NCBI RefSeq assembly: GCF_002959895.1
Contig: NZ_PPDD01000001.1
Coordinates: forward strand, 1-64,000
Length of the DNA: 64,000 bases
Direction of reading: 5' to 3'
DNA from: Veillonella infantium
GTDB lineage: Bacteria > Bacillota > Negativicutes > Veillonellales > Veillonellaceae
Shown here: piece by piece, positions 16,743-25,973 of the stretch
How the letters are laid out: each line of letters begins with the position of its first letter
Numbering within the stretch: the first letter of the stretch is position 1
Made by a program: the position numbers and the translations under genes
The notes under the pieces: model-generated
What the model was told of the DNA's origin: nothing
The model's input: only the letters and a program-made list of their open reading frames with translations
The model's database searches: none

Positions 16743-17798
16743 TCATTGAGTTAACAGAGATTGTAATGCATGAGATGCAATGTCCATATCCTGTGCCACG
16801 GTACCACCGCTAATGCCGAGTCCACCAATCATCTTTCCATTAATCATGATTGGATATCCGCCACCAAAGGTGCAAATTTTACGGTTTACCATGGATTCTA
16901 TGTTGAATAGATCGCCATCAGGCTGTGCGCTTGGATGTATTTCATGAGTTGCTGATTTAAGCGCCACTGCGGTGTACGCCTTTGCCTGTGCGATGTCGTT
17001 ACTGATGAGCAATGCATCTGACATACGTTGGAAATACATTAATACACCGTTTGCATCTACTATAGATACAACGATAGGTACGCCTATGGACTGAGCGTAG
17101 TCCAATGCCGCTTGTGAAAGCTTCGTCATAATACGCTCTAACTCTGTCCCAGTTGACATATAAATAACTCCACTTTCAGCAGTATGCTCTATATTACTTA
17201 CGCATTGATTGCTTTCTGTCAGTATTTCCTCACGACTAGTTGCTACACGTTCTGAAACGCGTTCTACAATTGTTTCTACAAATTGTATATAGTCTTCCAT
17301 GCGAGCCATGATATATAGAGCATCAGATAGTCGATTAATAAATTTACGAACCTCATCGCGAATAGGTTCTACAGAACCTAAGCTTATAAGCAATCGTTCA
17401 CCACGACGACAAATGGTACGCGCCACATGTAGCTCTGCAGCAGATAGATAATTTCCGCTTAATATAAAGCTATGTTGCTGTGGCAATCGCTTTGTATAGT
17501 CATCGATCATGTATTCCAATTCGCTTATATCTTGTTGTGAAATTAGATTGCTACTTTCACTTAGATTTTCCACATGAGGCGTAGCTATCTCCGCACATAA
17601 GCGGAATAGCTGATGTTGTAATGTGTGAAGCACATGTTTATTGTCTGGTGAGACGACTAATTTCTCACATACACTAACCTGTGCATTTAATTCATCAAAG
17701 GTTCCATATGTGTCCACACGAAGTGAATTTTTAGGTACTCTAGTGCCATCAAATAAGGCCGTTGTACCTGCATCACCGGTTTTCGTATAAATAGCCAT
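16743..17798 (-). CDS. pduO: ATP:cob(I)alamin adenosyltransferase with HbpS-like domain
   Basis: This 352-residue two-domain PduO has residues 1-185 as a PduO-type adenosyltransferase, with the N-terminal ATP motif IYTKTGDAGTT and FINRLSDALYIMAR. It makes adenosylcobalamin, the cofactor of PduCDE. Residues about 215-350 form a GlcG/HbpS (DUF336) domain that can bind haem or cobalamin in relatives. The partner reductase PduS is absent from this locus. ATG 17798 was chosen for the GAGGTGG site upstream. Confidence 0.92.
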   Translation of the reverse strand: MAIYTKTGDAGTTALFDGTRVPKNSLRVDTYGTFDELNAQVSVCEKLVVSPDNKHVLHTLQHQLFRLCAEIATPHVENLSESSNLISQQDISELEYMIDDYTKRLPQQHSFILSGNYLSAAELHVARTICRRGERLLISLGSVEPIRDEVRKFINRLSDALYIMARMEDYIQFVETIVERVSERVATSREEILTESNQCVSNIEHTAESGVIYMSTGTELERIMTKLSQAALDYAQSIGVPIVVSIVDANGVLMYFQRMSDALLISNDIAQAKAYTAVALKSATHEIHPSAQPDGDLFNIESMVNRKICTFGGGYPIMINGKMIGGLGISGGTVAQDMDIASHALQSLLTQ

Positions 17799-17825
17799 AT
17801 GCACCACCTCTAAAGTTAGTTAGAT

Positions 17826-18200
17826 TTAAAAAGCTACTTCCAATCGTTCATCAGAAACGAAAGGATTACCTTTTACAAGGCGGGCTGCATTGACACCCAA
17901 GGTGCGTAAGCTATTTGGATATTGAGCATAGCTCGTAAGTCGATAAATAAATTGATGCATTGGTATGTTTTTATAGGTCAACACAATCGCCTCATCATCA
18001 ACGCCTATCCCAACAGATAAAGCGGAATTACGAGATGCTAGGTCGGCCAATGTCATATGCGTACCACTATGGGACTCAATGACAACAGGAAGACCTTCCT
18101 CTTCAATTCCATATAGTACGGGTTTTAGTATATCCTCACTGATATGCTCTGTAGTATACAGCAATATGGTTGGCTTACTGACGATACTTTGATCCATCAT
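17826..18200 (-). CDS. pduH: Diol dehydratase reactivase, small subunit
   Basis: This 124-residue protein of the PduH/DdrB family is recognised by TILLYTTEHISEDILKPVLYGIEEEGLPV. With PduG it removes damaged cobalamin from inactivated diol dehydratase. It overlaps the pduG stop codon by 4 nt, so translation is coupled and the subunits are likely made in equal amounts. Two ATGs are adjacent at the start. Confidence 0.92.
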   Translation of the reverse strand: MMDQSIVSKPTILLYTTEHISEDILKPVLYGIEEEGLPVVIESHSGTHMTLADLASRNSALSVGIGVDDEAIVLTYKNIPMHQFIYRLTSYAQYPNSLRTLGVNAARLVKGNPFVSDERLEVAF

Positions 18201-20023
18201 AGGCCTCCCTTCTGTACATAGGATAATACCAATCCTGTTGCTACCGCATTTCGTGCCCCTTCAACGCCTCGAATGTTGCCTCGCCCCGCTACTAATGCAT
18301 ATTGTGAAAGTGCATCGGTTACGAGTTGAGGAATTTCAAAGTCTAATGCAGAACCACCTACGATAACTACGAATGGTATATCTCGCACATTATGAGTAGG
18401 ACTAACAGATGCCAAAGCGCGGAGTGAATTTGTGACAAATACCCGTTTCTTTGCGGTTTGACGAACACGCTTAATCGTTTCTAGAGGGATATCTCGCTCT
18501 ACAGGAACGAGCCCATCTGGCGTTACGATAACAACGCGGCCAAACAATGCTGCCGAAAGTGGTTCATTAAAGAACTGCACCGTTCCATCTTCGTGACGAA
18601 TGTGATATACACTGAGTACTTGAGCCAATGGGTCTCGTTTGATGGCTTCTGCAATATGCATATCCTCTAAACCAAGTTCAGAATTGATGAGCATAGTTAC
18701 CATATTTCCTGCCCCTGCAAGATGAATGGCTTTAATTTTTCCTTCTTGGTTAATGATGGATGCATCAGTTGAGCCTGCCCCTAGATCGAGTATGGCCATT
18801 GGTTTTGCTGTCCCCGGTGTAGTCAAAGCGCCTAAGATAGCTGATTCAGCCTCTTCACCACCGATTTCAACTGGTACGCCTAACTCTTTTTCTACCTGCT
18901 TTGCAATAATTTCCATTTGTAGATGATCTGACTTAACCATGGAGGCAATGCCTACGGCTTGTTCCATAGAGAACTCCCCTGCAAGGCCGCCCTTTACATT
19001 GATAGGAACAGCTACATCTACGGCTAGCAAATCTTGGATAAATACATCTTGAGGGGATTTATTCGTCAATTGAGCCATTGTAAGGCGAACCTTTTCAAGC
19101 ATGCCACCTACGTTCGTACCGGCTTCACCACTAATATCATCGATAGGATGAACAGATTCGAGAGTTTCCATAATCCTCTCTGCCCCAGCAGATACATCAA
19201 CGGATACAGTTCGGTCATTCCCCATAACAATGATGGATCCTGCCGGTATTACCCGCTCCTTAACGTCCCCTGCTGGTGTTTTGATGACTACAGCTGAGCG
19301 ATTTCCGATAAGAGCTCTAGCGATAGGTACAATATTCTTTGTTTCCTCTGGTGAAAGCTCAAATACAGTGGCAATTCCATAAGGATTCGATAATTGTGAT
19401 ACTACTTGCCCCGGTTCTACAACCTCTACAGCAGAAAGCATGCCCATTGGGATTTTATCGATATACGCAACCTCGTCTACGATAGGAATTTTATGATCCA
19501 ATCGATTATTAACGAGTACGCCGTCATCGGCTTGAAGAATAGCAGCTCGAATATCATAACCTCGCTTACAGTACGCATTAATTAGCTGTGCTATCAATTC
19601 AAAATCGATAATCTTTGGAGCTACCACGATGTATGGCTGACCTTGTGGCTTATCAATCAGTTGCTCAATGGGAACCGTATAGCCTACTCCAAGGCCTAGA
19701 CCACCTGGTGTTTTAGGATTGTGACCAATCATGGTAGATTCCGTAATAATCGTTTCTGTAATCGTTTCCATAGCCACATCACCGATAACTGGTGTAGCCT
19801 CATTAATGCGAACTAAGTCGATGTCTCGTAGTGTAAGATTAGCAGACCTGATTAGCGACTTGAGGGCATCCATGAGACCTACGATATTTTCGCGTGTTCC
19901 TTTAATGCCTGTGGTACTAGCTATTGCAGAAGATAAGAACTTTACCTCGCCATTGCTATGAATTTCGGCCAAGGCCGCTTCTGTTGTAGAGTTTCCGATA
20001 TCGATGCCAACAATTCGTTTCAT
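18197..20023 (-). CDS. pduG: Diol dehydratase reactivase, large subunit
   Basis: This 608-residue protein matches PduG/DdrA in length. It begins with an ASKHA ATPase motif (MKRIVGIDIGNSTTEAAL) and has a second phosphate loop (AILDLGAGSTDASI near residue 405). As a chaperone-like ATPase it exchanges inactive cobalamin in diol dehydratase for fresh adenosylcobalamin. It is placed after pduE and overlaps pduH. AGGAG lies before the ATG. Confidence 0.95.
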   Translation of the reverse strand: MKRIVGIDIGNSTTEAALAEIHSNGEVKFLSSAIASTTGIKGTRENIVGLMDALKSLIRSANLTLRDIDLVRINEATPVIGDVAMETITETIITESTMIGHNPKTPGGLGLGVGYTVPIEQLIDKPQGQPYIVVAPKIIDFELIAQLINAYCKRGYDIRAAILQADDGVLVNNRLDHKIPIVDEVAYIDKIPMGMLSAVEVVEPGQVVSQLSNPYGIATVFELSPEETKNIVPIARALIGNRSAVVIKTPAGDVKERVIPAGSIIVMGNDRTVSVDVSAGAERIMETLESVHPIDDISGEAGTNVGGMLEKVRLTMAQLTNKSPQDVFIQDLLAVDVAVPINVKGGLAGEFSMEQAVGIASMVKSDHLQMEIIAKQVEKELGVPVEIGGEEAESAILGALTTPGTAKPMAILDLGAGSTDASIINQEGKIKAIHLAGAGNMVTMLINSELGLEDMHIAEAIKRDPLAQVLSVYHIRHEDGTVQFFNEPLSAALFGRVVIVTPDGLVPVERDIPLETIKRVRQTAKKRVFVTNSLRALASVSPTHNVRDIPFVVIVGGSALDFEIPQLVTDALSQYALVAGRGNIRGVEGARNAVATGLVLSYVQKGGL

Positions 20024-20041
20024 AATGACATCTCCTATAGG

Positions 20042-20572
20042 TTAATTATCACCTTTAAGTTTTTTACGACGTTCGTAATTTTCTGCAGCTTCTCGTACAA
20101 AGTTTGCACAAATTGGAGCCCCTAAACCATCAAGTTCGCTAGCAATATCTAACAGTTCTTGTTTGGAAGAACGATATGGACGAAGTGCATTATACATTTC
20201 AAGTAAGCGTTTATCACTTACCTTCGTCATTTCTGCAGCGCGAGAGAAGTTGAGTTCAATTTGATCTCGCCCCCCAGCCTTAGCAATTTGACCTTGGGCT
20301 TTCAAAATAGATGGAGAAATTTTTAAATCGTCCATTGTAATATGTCCAGCCATTACGTTATCCATCGTAATATGGCTTAAGTCTCGACCTTGACCAAGAT
20401 CAATCCATTCTGGATGTTTTTTAGCAATCGGATAATCCTCGATGGTAGCCACCCTATCTACTGTATTAGTTGTAGATGATGTATGAGGCGCAGAGTATTG
20501 TGTGGTATTTCCCTTTGCCCCTTCTATTTCAGATACGATCTGCCGGATTAAGGCTTCTAATTCGTTAGCCAT
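20042..20572 (-). CDS. pduE: Propanediol dehydratase, small subunit
   Basis: This 176-residue gamma subunit of B12-dependent diol dehydratase contains KHPEWIDLGQGRDLSHITMDNVMAG as its core signature (written in Salmonella-like form). The N-terminal MANELEALIRQIVSEIEG helix and linker resemble the shell-targeting extensions of PduD and PduP. It lies 11 nt after pduD, with AAGGAGG before the ATG. Confidence 0.94.
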   Translation of the reverse strand: MANELEALIRQIVSEIEGAKGNTTQYSAPHTSSTTNTVDRVATIEDYPIAKKHPEWIDLGQGRDLSHITMDNVMAGHITMDDLKISPSILKAQGQIAKAGGRDQIELNFSRAAEMTKVSDKRLLEMYNALRPYRSSKQELLDIASELDGLGAPICANFVREAAENYERRKKLKGDN

Positions 20573-20583
20573 AGTAAACCTCC

Positions 20584-21279
20584 TTATACAGTGACACGAA
20601 CTTCATCAGCTGGCTTACCTTTTACTACATGCTTAGTTTCCTTGATATGAAGCAATGCAGATAATGCTTGGTATTTTGGACGAGCCATTTGATCGTTCAA
20701 TGTTGGTACTGGTGTTGGGGATTCGCCCTTAGCATATTTAGCAGCATTTTTACCGATAGCACGGTATGTTTCAGCTGTTAATAGAGGTGCTTGAGGGAAT
20801 AATTCCAAATTTGAAAGTGGTTGTAAATCGCGTTGGTGAATCAAGGTTGTACCTTTAGATTGAATACCGATGCATACACCAGATCCAGAAATAGAATCGC
20901 CTTCAACGGCTACAGCCGCTACGTCAGAGGAACGGTATACGCGAATTACACGAGCTTTTAAACCTTCTTCTTCGATACCAGCTACTAATTGGCGAATTAC
21001 CTCTTGATGCGGTACACCAACGATAGTTTGTCGTTGACTACGGCCAAAGGCAGGGCCAACAGCAATAACTACTTCATCTGCGCTTGTACCAGGTTGTGCA
21101 GGGCCACCAGTTTGGAGCCAGCTATCGTCACCAGTTGGATCTTCATGTCGAGGAGCCGCACTTGGTGTTGTGCTTTCACCAGCACTAGCCTTGAATTGTG
21201 GTGCTTCATGAACACCACCCATTTCTTGTAAAACGTCTAGGATAATAGAACGTAATACATCTCTGTTAATTTCAGCCAT
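20584..21279 (-). CDS. pduD: Propanediol dehydratase, medium subunit
   Basis: This beta subunit has about 231 residues and includes [17 protein letters not shown] and [13 protein letters not shown], the cobalamin-contacting part of diol dehydratase. The N-terminal [20 protein letters not shown] is a classic compartment-targeting helix, followed by a Ser/Pro-rich linker. An ATG directly before the chosen one (21282) is also possible; both are near AAGGAGG. It sits between pduC and pduE. Confidence 0.94.
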   Translation of the reverse strand: MAEINRDVLRSIILDVLQEMGGVHEAPQFKASAGESTTPSAAPRHEDPTGDDSWLQTGGPAQPGTSADEVVIAVGPAFGRSQRQTIVGVPHQEVIRQLVAGIEEEGLKARVIRVYRSSDVAAVAVEGDSISGSGVCIGIQSKGTTLIHQRDLQPLSNLELFPQAPLLTAETYRAIGKNAAKYAKGESPTPVPTLNDQMARPKYQALSALLHIKETKHVVKGKPADEVRVTV

Positions 21280-21291
21280 CATGACACCTCC

Positions 21292-22953
21292 TTATATATC
21301 CCGTGGATCAATGGCGTTTGGAATATCTTTAATGCGTTCCCAATCTTCACCTTCCACACGATAACCTGTGCCAACACCTTGATAGTCATTTCTATTGTTA
21401 ATCGCGGAGATAACATTGAAATCACGGTCAAAGATGGCCGATGTTTGTAAGTAATCGCCGGAGATTTTTTGTTTTAATAGATTCAAAATACTTTGTGCTA
21501 CATCAGGATGACCTTCTTTAGCTAAGCCTTTTACAAAGTCAACGCCTGTAACACCGCGGTTCAACAAGTCTTGAGCCGCTTTAATATCTGCAACCTTGTC
21601 GCGAGGAGGCATATCTTTAGAGCCATTCGCATAAGTAGCAGCCTCTACCTCTTGATCTGTAATCGGAGGCAAACCTAATGCTTTGAACAAAGCTTGTAGT
21701 GCACGAGCCGCTTTATTACGAACTGCTACTACTTCTTCTTCACGAGCAGGAATAAGACCGCCATTTACTTTTAGGTCACGTTGGATAATTGTCCAGTCAT
21801 CATAGTCTTCTGCATCCCAGTTAGAACCAGCAAACATGTTGTCATAGTTTGGTGTAGAGCTATAACCAGAGCAAATGAAGTCAGTGCCAGGTGCAAATTG
21901 CATCAATGTACGAGCTGTTCTACGCAAATCAGAATGACTGAATGTTTGGTCATTACTAGATGCACATTCTAGGTCAAGCATAGCTGCTACAAGGTTTTCT
22001 GCTAATACAGCGCGGATACCAGAAGGTACAGCTGCTGGAATACCGATACAGCTTACAGAACCATTTTGGATACCTTGTACGCCGGCGCCTTTTGTGATGT
22101 ATAGGCAACGGATTTCAAGATATAACATAGATTTACCTTCTGCTTGGCCCATTTGTACTTCAGAACCTGTACCAGAGGTGAAGCGCATTTTAAGACCACG
22201 AGATGCATAAGCAGATGCGAGGAATCCTTTAGACCACGGTGTATCATCACCATCGGTAAATACGTCTTCTGTACCATATACGGAAATTGTTTCTGCATAT
22301 GCTGTGAAGCCACGCATGCCAAGTTCCAATTCTGTTGCTTCTTCCAAGGAGCATTGTGTCAATACACCTGGGCGACCACATTGAGAGCCTACGAGTAAGC
22401 TAATCGCATTAAGTGGTGCGTAACGAGCAACGGCTACTGTTGTTTCTTCTTCTGCGAATCCACGAAGTGCACCTTCCGCAGCATCCGCTGCGATTTGCAC
22501 TGGATTGTCGTTTACGTTCGTTACATGGGCTTGGTTAGCCATTGTACGACGAGCACGCATTTTTTGCATACATTGCATCATTTCAACAACGTTCATAGAA
22601 GAAACAACTTCCAACATTTTCGCTGGAGTAATAGATTTACAAATCTTAACGATTTCTTCACGAGGTACTGATGGTGTAAGCATCATATTAGCAATCTCTT
22701 TTGAATCCTTTGTCATTGCTTCTTGAGCACCATCGAGAACGATACCGTAATTTGCAATAAATGTATCGATAAGATCAAAATCTTCGCGGCGTTTACCATC
22801 GAGTTCAACGATGCGTCCACCTTCGATTTTGAGGCTAGGCTTTGGATCTTGAGGAGATTCCATGGCTATAAAACCTTCCTCTACCCATTCCTTTACATAA
22901 CCATCCTGATTGACAGGACGTTGACTTAAGACTTCGAAACGTTTTGATTTCAT
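21292..22953 (-). CDS. pduC: Propanediol dehydratase, large subunit
   Basis: This 553-residue catalytic alpha subunit of adenosylcobalamin-dependent diol dehydratase is essentially the family length (Salmonella PduC has 554). It opens MKSKRFEVLSQRPVNQDGYV and contains the barrel segments FTSGTGSEVQMGQAEG and CIGIPAAVPSG. It converts 1,2-propanediol to propionaldehyde by a radical mechanism. It follows the short pduB gene. The ATG at 22953 matches the family start; an ATG 12 nt upstream overlaps the ribosome site and is unlikely. Confidence 0.96.
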   Translation of the reverse strand: MKSKRFEVLSQRPVNQDGYVKEWVEEGFIAMESPQDPKPSLKIEGGRIVELDGKRREDFDLIDTFIANYGIVLDGAQEAMTKDSKEIANMMLTPSVPREEIVKICKSITPAKMLEVVSSMNVVEMMQCMQKMRARRTMANQAHVTNVNDNPVQIAADAAEGALRGFAEEETTVAVARYAPLNAISLLVGSQCGRPGVLTQCSLEEATELELGMRGFTAYAETISVYGTEDVFTDGDDTPWSKGFLASAYASRGLKMRFTSGTGSEVQMGQAEGKSMLYLEIRCLYITKGAGVQGIQNGSVSCIGIPAAVPSGIRAVLAENLVAAMLDLECASSNDQTFSHSDLRRTARTLMQFAPGTDFICSGYSSTPNYDNMFAGSNWDAEDYDDWTIIQRDLKVNGGLIPAREEEVVAVRNKAARALQALFKALGLPPITDQEVEAATYANGSKDMPPRDKVADIKAAQDLLNRGVTGVDFVKGLAKEGHPDVAQSILNLLKQKISGDYLQTSAIFDRDFNVISAINNRNDYQGVGTGYRVEGEDWERIKDIPNAIDPRDI

Positions 22954-22974
22954 AGGGCATACCATCCTTTCAGA

Positions 22975-23676
22975 TTAGATATAGGAAGGGGCTCCGTTCA
23001 CTGGTTCGTCACCCATCGTACCTAGCAATTTCTTACCTACTTCACGAGCAGAGATTACTGCTTGTCGTACAGCCCCAGAATCACCAGAAATTTGTAAAAT
23101 AACTTCGTTAGAATTGCTTGTGCCTGCAGAAGGAGATGCATAACCAATTACATCAACGTTAGCAGATTTAACAGCTACATCGGCCATGACTACACCAATA
23201 GCTGCTGGAGCGCCTACGATAAGGCCAAAGGCTTTACCTTCAGGAGCACCAAATGCTGCATTTACTGCATGGCTAGCGCGTGCTGTATATTGAAGTTCAA
23301 GATGTCCCGCATCGTTTGCGTATACATCGCCAAAGGTGCGTTCCACTTCAGCCAATGCAACTTCAATAGCACGTTTTACATCGGATACATCATCACCACC
23401 AAAGATGATAAGAGAGCCATGACCTGCTCCACCTTTAGTATCACGAGGTAATTCAATGCTAACAATTTCAGTATTGGTTGCTTTTACTGCTTCGTCAGCT
23501 GCCATAATATGAGGGCCTGCACCTGTACGAGCCCCTAAAATACCGATAGAACGATATTTTTTCTTCAATTGCATCGCATCTAATACTTGTTGATCTACAT
23601 TAGCAATTACGAGACCTATAGTATCACCAGTTTTGCTAGTCCCTACAAATTCAGTTAATCCACATGTTGTCGCCAT
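22975..23676 (-). CDS. pduB: Tandem-BMC shell protein, short PduB' form
   Basis: This 233-residue BMC-T protein starts MATTCGLTEFVGTSKTGDT. It lacks the long cargo-binding N-terminus and is the same length as Salmonella PduB'. Both BMC domains are intact. It is the first gene of the operon. The start at 23676 is fixed by GGAGGGTATT; an in-frame ATG 12 nt upstream lacks a site. No long N-terminal extension is encoded upstream in frame, so this gene can only make the short form. Confidence 0.92.
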   Translation of the reverse strand: MATTCGLTEFVGTSKTGDTIGLVIANVDQQVLDAMQLKKKYRSIGILGARTGAGPHIMAADEAVKATNTEIVSIELPRDTKGGAGHGSLIIFGGDDVSDVKRAIEVALAEVERTFGDVYANDAGHLELQYTARASHAVNAAFGAPEGKAFGLIVGAPAAIGVVMADVAVKSANVDVIGYASPSAGTSNSNEVILQISGDSGAVRQAVISAREVGKKLLGTMGDEPVNGAPSYI

Positions 23677-24156
23677 AATACCCTCCATACGTATAATGAA
23701 AGTATCTATGTACAGAAAACTATGTTGCGGTATACCATTTTATATTTTTTATCATTTCTTTAATCATTCATATGTATGCAACCTTAAATTCTGTACACCA
23801 TATATTACTATAGAGCATGCCTTGCTATTCAGTCACAACCCATCGGACTCAATCCTTTCTAAACACATGTACTATAAGGCTTTATCTACCTTTATTATAA
23901 AAATTATTAAATGCAACTTTTTTATGTATATTCGTAAAATGCGATTTTTCTATTACAAAAATACGACAATCCTGTTATACTTATACATGTAAAAGCAAGA
24001 AATAACGTAATTTTATAGGTATATGAATTTTAGGTGGTATGTCACTTTTCTCTTTTCTCAGGTTTAGAGCCTACCCTTTAGATAGAGAGCAAGTAGAGCT
24101 ATTTTAGCGGTGTGCTTACTAGCCCTCTTAACACATTTGTGATTGGAGGTTTTACC
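23677..24156. promoter_or_regulatory. Divergent pdu/pocR control region
   Basis: This 480-bp AT-rich region between pduB-short and pocR should contain both promoters. A perfect 9-bp inverted repeat, TGTACAGAA (23709-23717) and TTCTGTACA (23789-23797), flanks 71 bp that include a TATAAA-like element for the leftward operon. It is a candidate operator for PocR or another regulator. I do not see a cobalamin riboswitch. Confidence 0.5.
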
Positions 24157-25047
24157 ATGATTTGTACGAATGAAGATACTAAGCTTATTAATGAAATCAT
24201 GCGCGATTTCACAAACATAACAAAGATTGCGGCTATTTTTGTTAATAATCGTGGAAAAGTGTTATCTCAAGAATATAACTTTTCCCCTTTTTGCAAGGTT
24301 GTAAGGCGCAATCCAATCTATGCCAAGCGCTGCAATCAATGCGACTTATATGGTGGCCTAGATGCTACAAAAGAACTATCATCCTGCCCGTATCGCTGTC
24401 ACATGGGCCTCATCGATTTCTCTGTTCCGGTTATGAAAGATGGAGCCATTTTAGGTTTTATTATGGCAGGTCAAACAAAAACAGAAGATACGACAATCAA
24501 ACCTATTCTTCCTACCCAAACCGATTGGCATGATGACACCAAACTTCGTGCATTATATCAGACCTTACCAGTTTTGACAGCCGAACAAATTTACAGTGCT
24601 ACAAAGGTTTTACGGATTTTGGTTGAACACTACTTCCCATTTAACGATGCCATAGCAGAAGAGATGCCTTATGAACAATTGCCAGACTTTGTGGAGTCTG
24701 AACGACCTATTAACCGTCCAGAAATTCGAAAGGCTATGTTATATATAGAAAAAAATCTGAGCAAACGAGTGTCGCTCAGAAGGATTTCGGAACATATTCA
24801 TTTAAGTGAGTCCTACTTCTCTAAGATTTTTAAAGATGATACGGGACTTTCAGTAGTGCAATATATAACACTATTACGCATACAAGAAGCAAAAAAACTA
24901 TTAGTATATTCCCAACTAACAGTTAATCAGATCAGTAAAACATTGGGCTATAACAGAACTAGTTATTTCTGTAAAATTTTCAAAATGGCTACCACTGAAA
25001 CACCACATTCATATCGGAAAAAATATGCAAAACCAATTGATGCATAA
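24157..25047 (+). CDS. pocR: PocR-type AraC-family activator of pdu
   Basis: This 296-residue regulator has an N-terminal PocR sensory domain (about residues 1-165) with a cysteine-rich stretch (AKRCNQCDLYGG, SCPYRCHMG) and a C-terminal pair of AraC helix-turn-helix motifs (about 195-290; HIHLSESYFSKIFKD and KTLGYNRTSYFCKIFK). PocR activates pdu and cob genes in response to propanediol in Salmonella. It is divergent from the operon it presumably controls. ATG 24157 follows TTGGAGG; an earlier frame start has no site. Confidence 0.9.
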   Translation: MICTNEDTKLINEIMRDFTNITKIAAIFVNNRGKVLSQEYNFSPFCKVVRRNPIYAKRCNQCDLYGGLDATKELSSCPYRCHMGLIDFSVPVMKDGAILGFIMAGQTKTEDTTIKPILPTQTDWHDDTKLRALYQTLPVLTAEQIYSATKVLRILVEHYFPFNDAIAEEMPYEQLPDFVESERPINRPEIRKAMLYIEKNLSKRVSLRRISEHIHLSESYFSKIFKDDTGLSVVQYITLLRIQEAKKLLVYSQLTVNQISKTLGYNRTSYFCKIFKMATTETPHSYRKKYAKPIDA

Positions 25048-25053
25048 TATAAT

Positions 25054-25091
25054 AAAAAAGACGTAACAGCAATGGTGTTACGCCTTTTTCG
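25054..25091 (+). terminator. pocR terminator
   Basis: The stem (G)ACGTAACA/TGTTACG(C) has flanking A and T runs, so it could work in both directions (pocR and the leftward metQ). Confidence 0.75.
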
Positions 25092-25151
25092 TATCTATAG
25101 AGTTTGTCATGAGAAGGTATTGTATCAGATACATATATTATTAACGATCAA

Positions 25152-25973
25152 TTAGAACGCTGGGATGATAGCTCCCTTGTAGTGTTCTTCGATGAACTTC
25201 TTAACTTCTGGAGATTGTAATGCTTTAGCTAATTTTTGGATAGCTGGTTTATTTTCATCACCAGGGTTAACAGAAAGAAGATTTGCATATGGAGAGTCAG
25301 CTTTTTCTACGAATAAGCCATCTTTTGTAGGATTAAGACCAGCTGGCAACGCATAGTTAGCATTGATTACTGCTGCATCTAAATCTTGGATGGAACGAGG
25401 AATTTGAGCTGCTTCTAACTCAGTAATTTGAATATTTTTAGGATTGCTAGTTATATCAAATGGTGTGTTAGTCAAACCAGTTGGATCTTTCAAAGTTACA
25501 AGACCTGCACTTTGCAACAAGAGAAGTGCACGAGCACTGTTTGTTGGATCAGATGGAATTGCTACTTTTGCACCATTTGGCAAGTCTTTCAAGTCTTTAA
25601 TTTTTTGAGAGTAAATAGCCAATGGTTCAATATGAACTGGTGCAAAGCTTACAAAGTTTGTACCATGATCTTTATTGTAGTTATTTTGGTAAGGTACGTT
25701 TGCAAAGAAGTTTGCATCTACTTCATGGCTAGATAGAGCCATATTTGGTTGGATGTAGTCTGTAAATTCAACGATTTGTAAGTCTACACCTTCCTTAGCC
25801 AAAATAGGTTTAACTTGTTCTAAAATTTCGGCATGAGGTACAGGATTTGCCGCTACCTTTAATACCTCTTTAGAGCCACTAGAGCTCGCGTTATTTGTGG
25901 AAGAGCCACAACCACTAATCAATAAGGACGCACCTAGTACGGCCGTCGCTGCTAATGCTAACCATTTTTTCAT
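25152..25973 (-). CDS. metQ: MetQ/NlpA-family substrate-binding lipoprotein
   Basis: This 273-residue lipoprotein has a signal peptide with a lipobox (LLISGCGSS, Cys near residue 22). The fold signature matches MetQ/NlpA (KVAANPVPHAEILEQVKPIL; VEFTDYIQPNMALSSHEVDANFF). It should capture methionine or a related amino acid for an ABC importer. No MetN or MetI gene is adjacent, so this copy is an orphan inside the window. AGGAGG lies before the ATG. Confidence 0.85.
   Translation of the reverse strand: MKKWLALAATAVLGASLLISGCGSSTNNASSSGSKEVLKVAANPVPHAEILEQVKPILAKEGVDLQIVEFTDYIQPNMALSSHEVDANFFANVPYQNNYNKDHGTNFVSFAPVHIEPLAIYSQKIKDLKDLPNGAKVAIPSDPTNSARALLLLQSAGLVTLKDPTGLTNTPFDITSNPKNIQITELEAAQIPRSIQDLDAAVINANYALPAGLNPTKDGLFVEKADSPYANLLSVNPGDENKPAIQKLAKALQSPEVKKFIEEHYKGAIIPAF

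Noticed and set aside
23677-24156. Cobalamin riboswitch expected near a B12-dependent operon
   Set aside because: No B12-box-like conserved sequence or matching multi-stem structure could be found by eye in this gap; the operon is more simply explained by PocR control.
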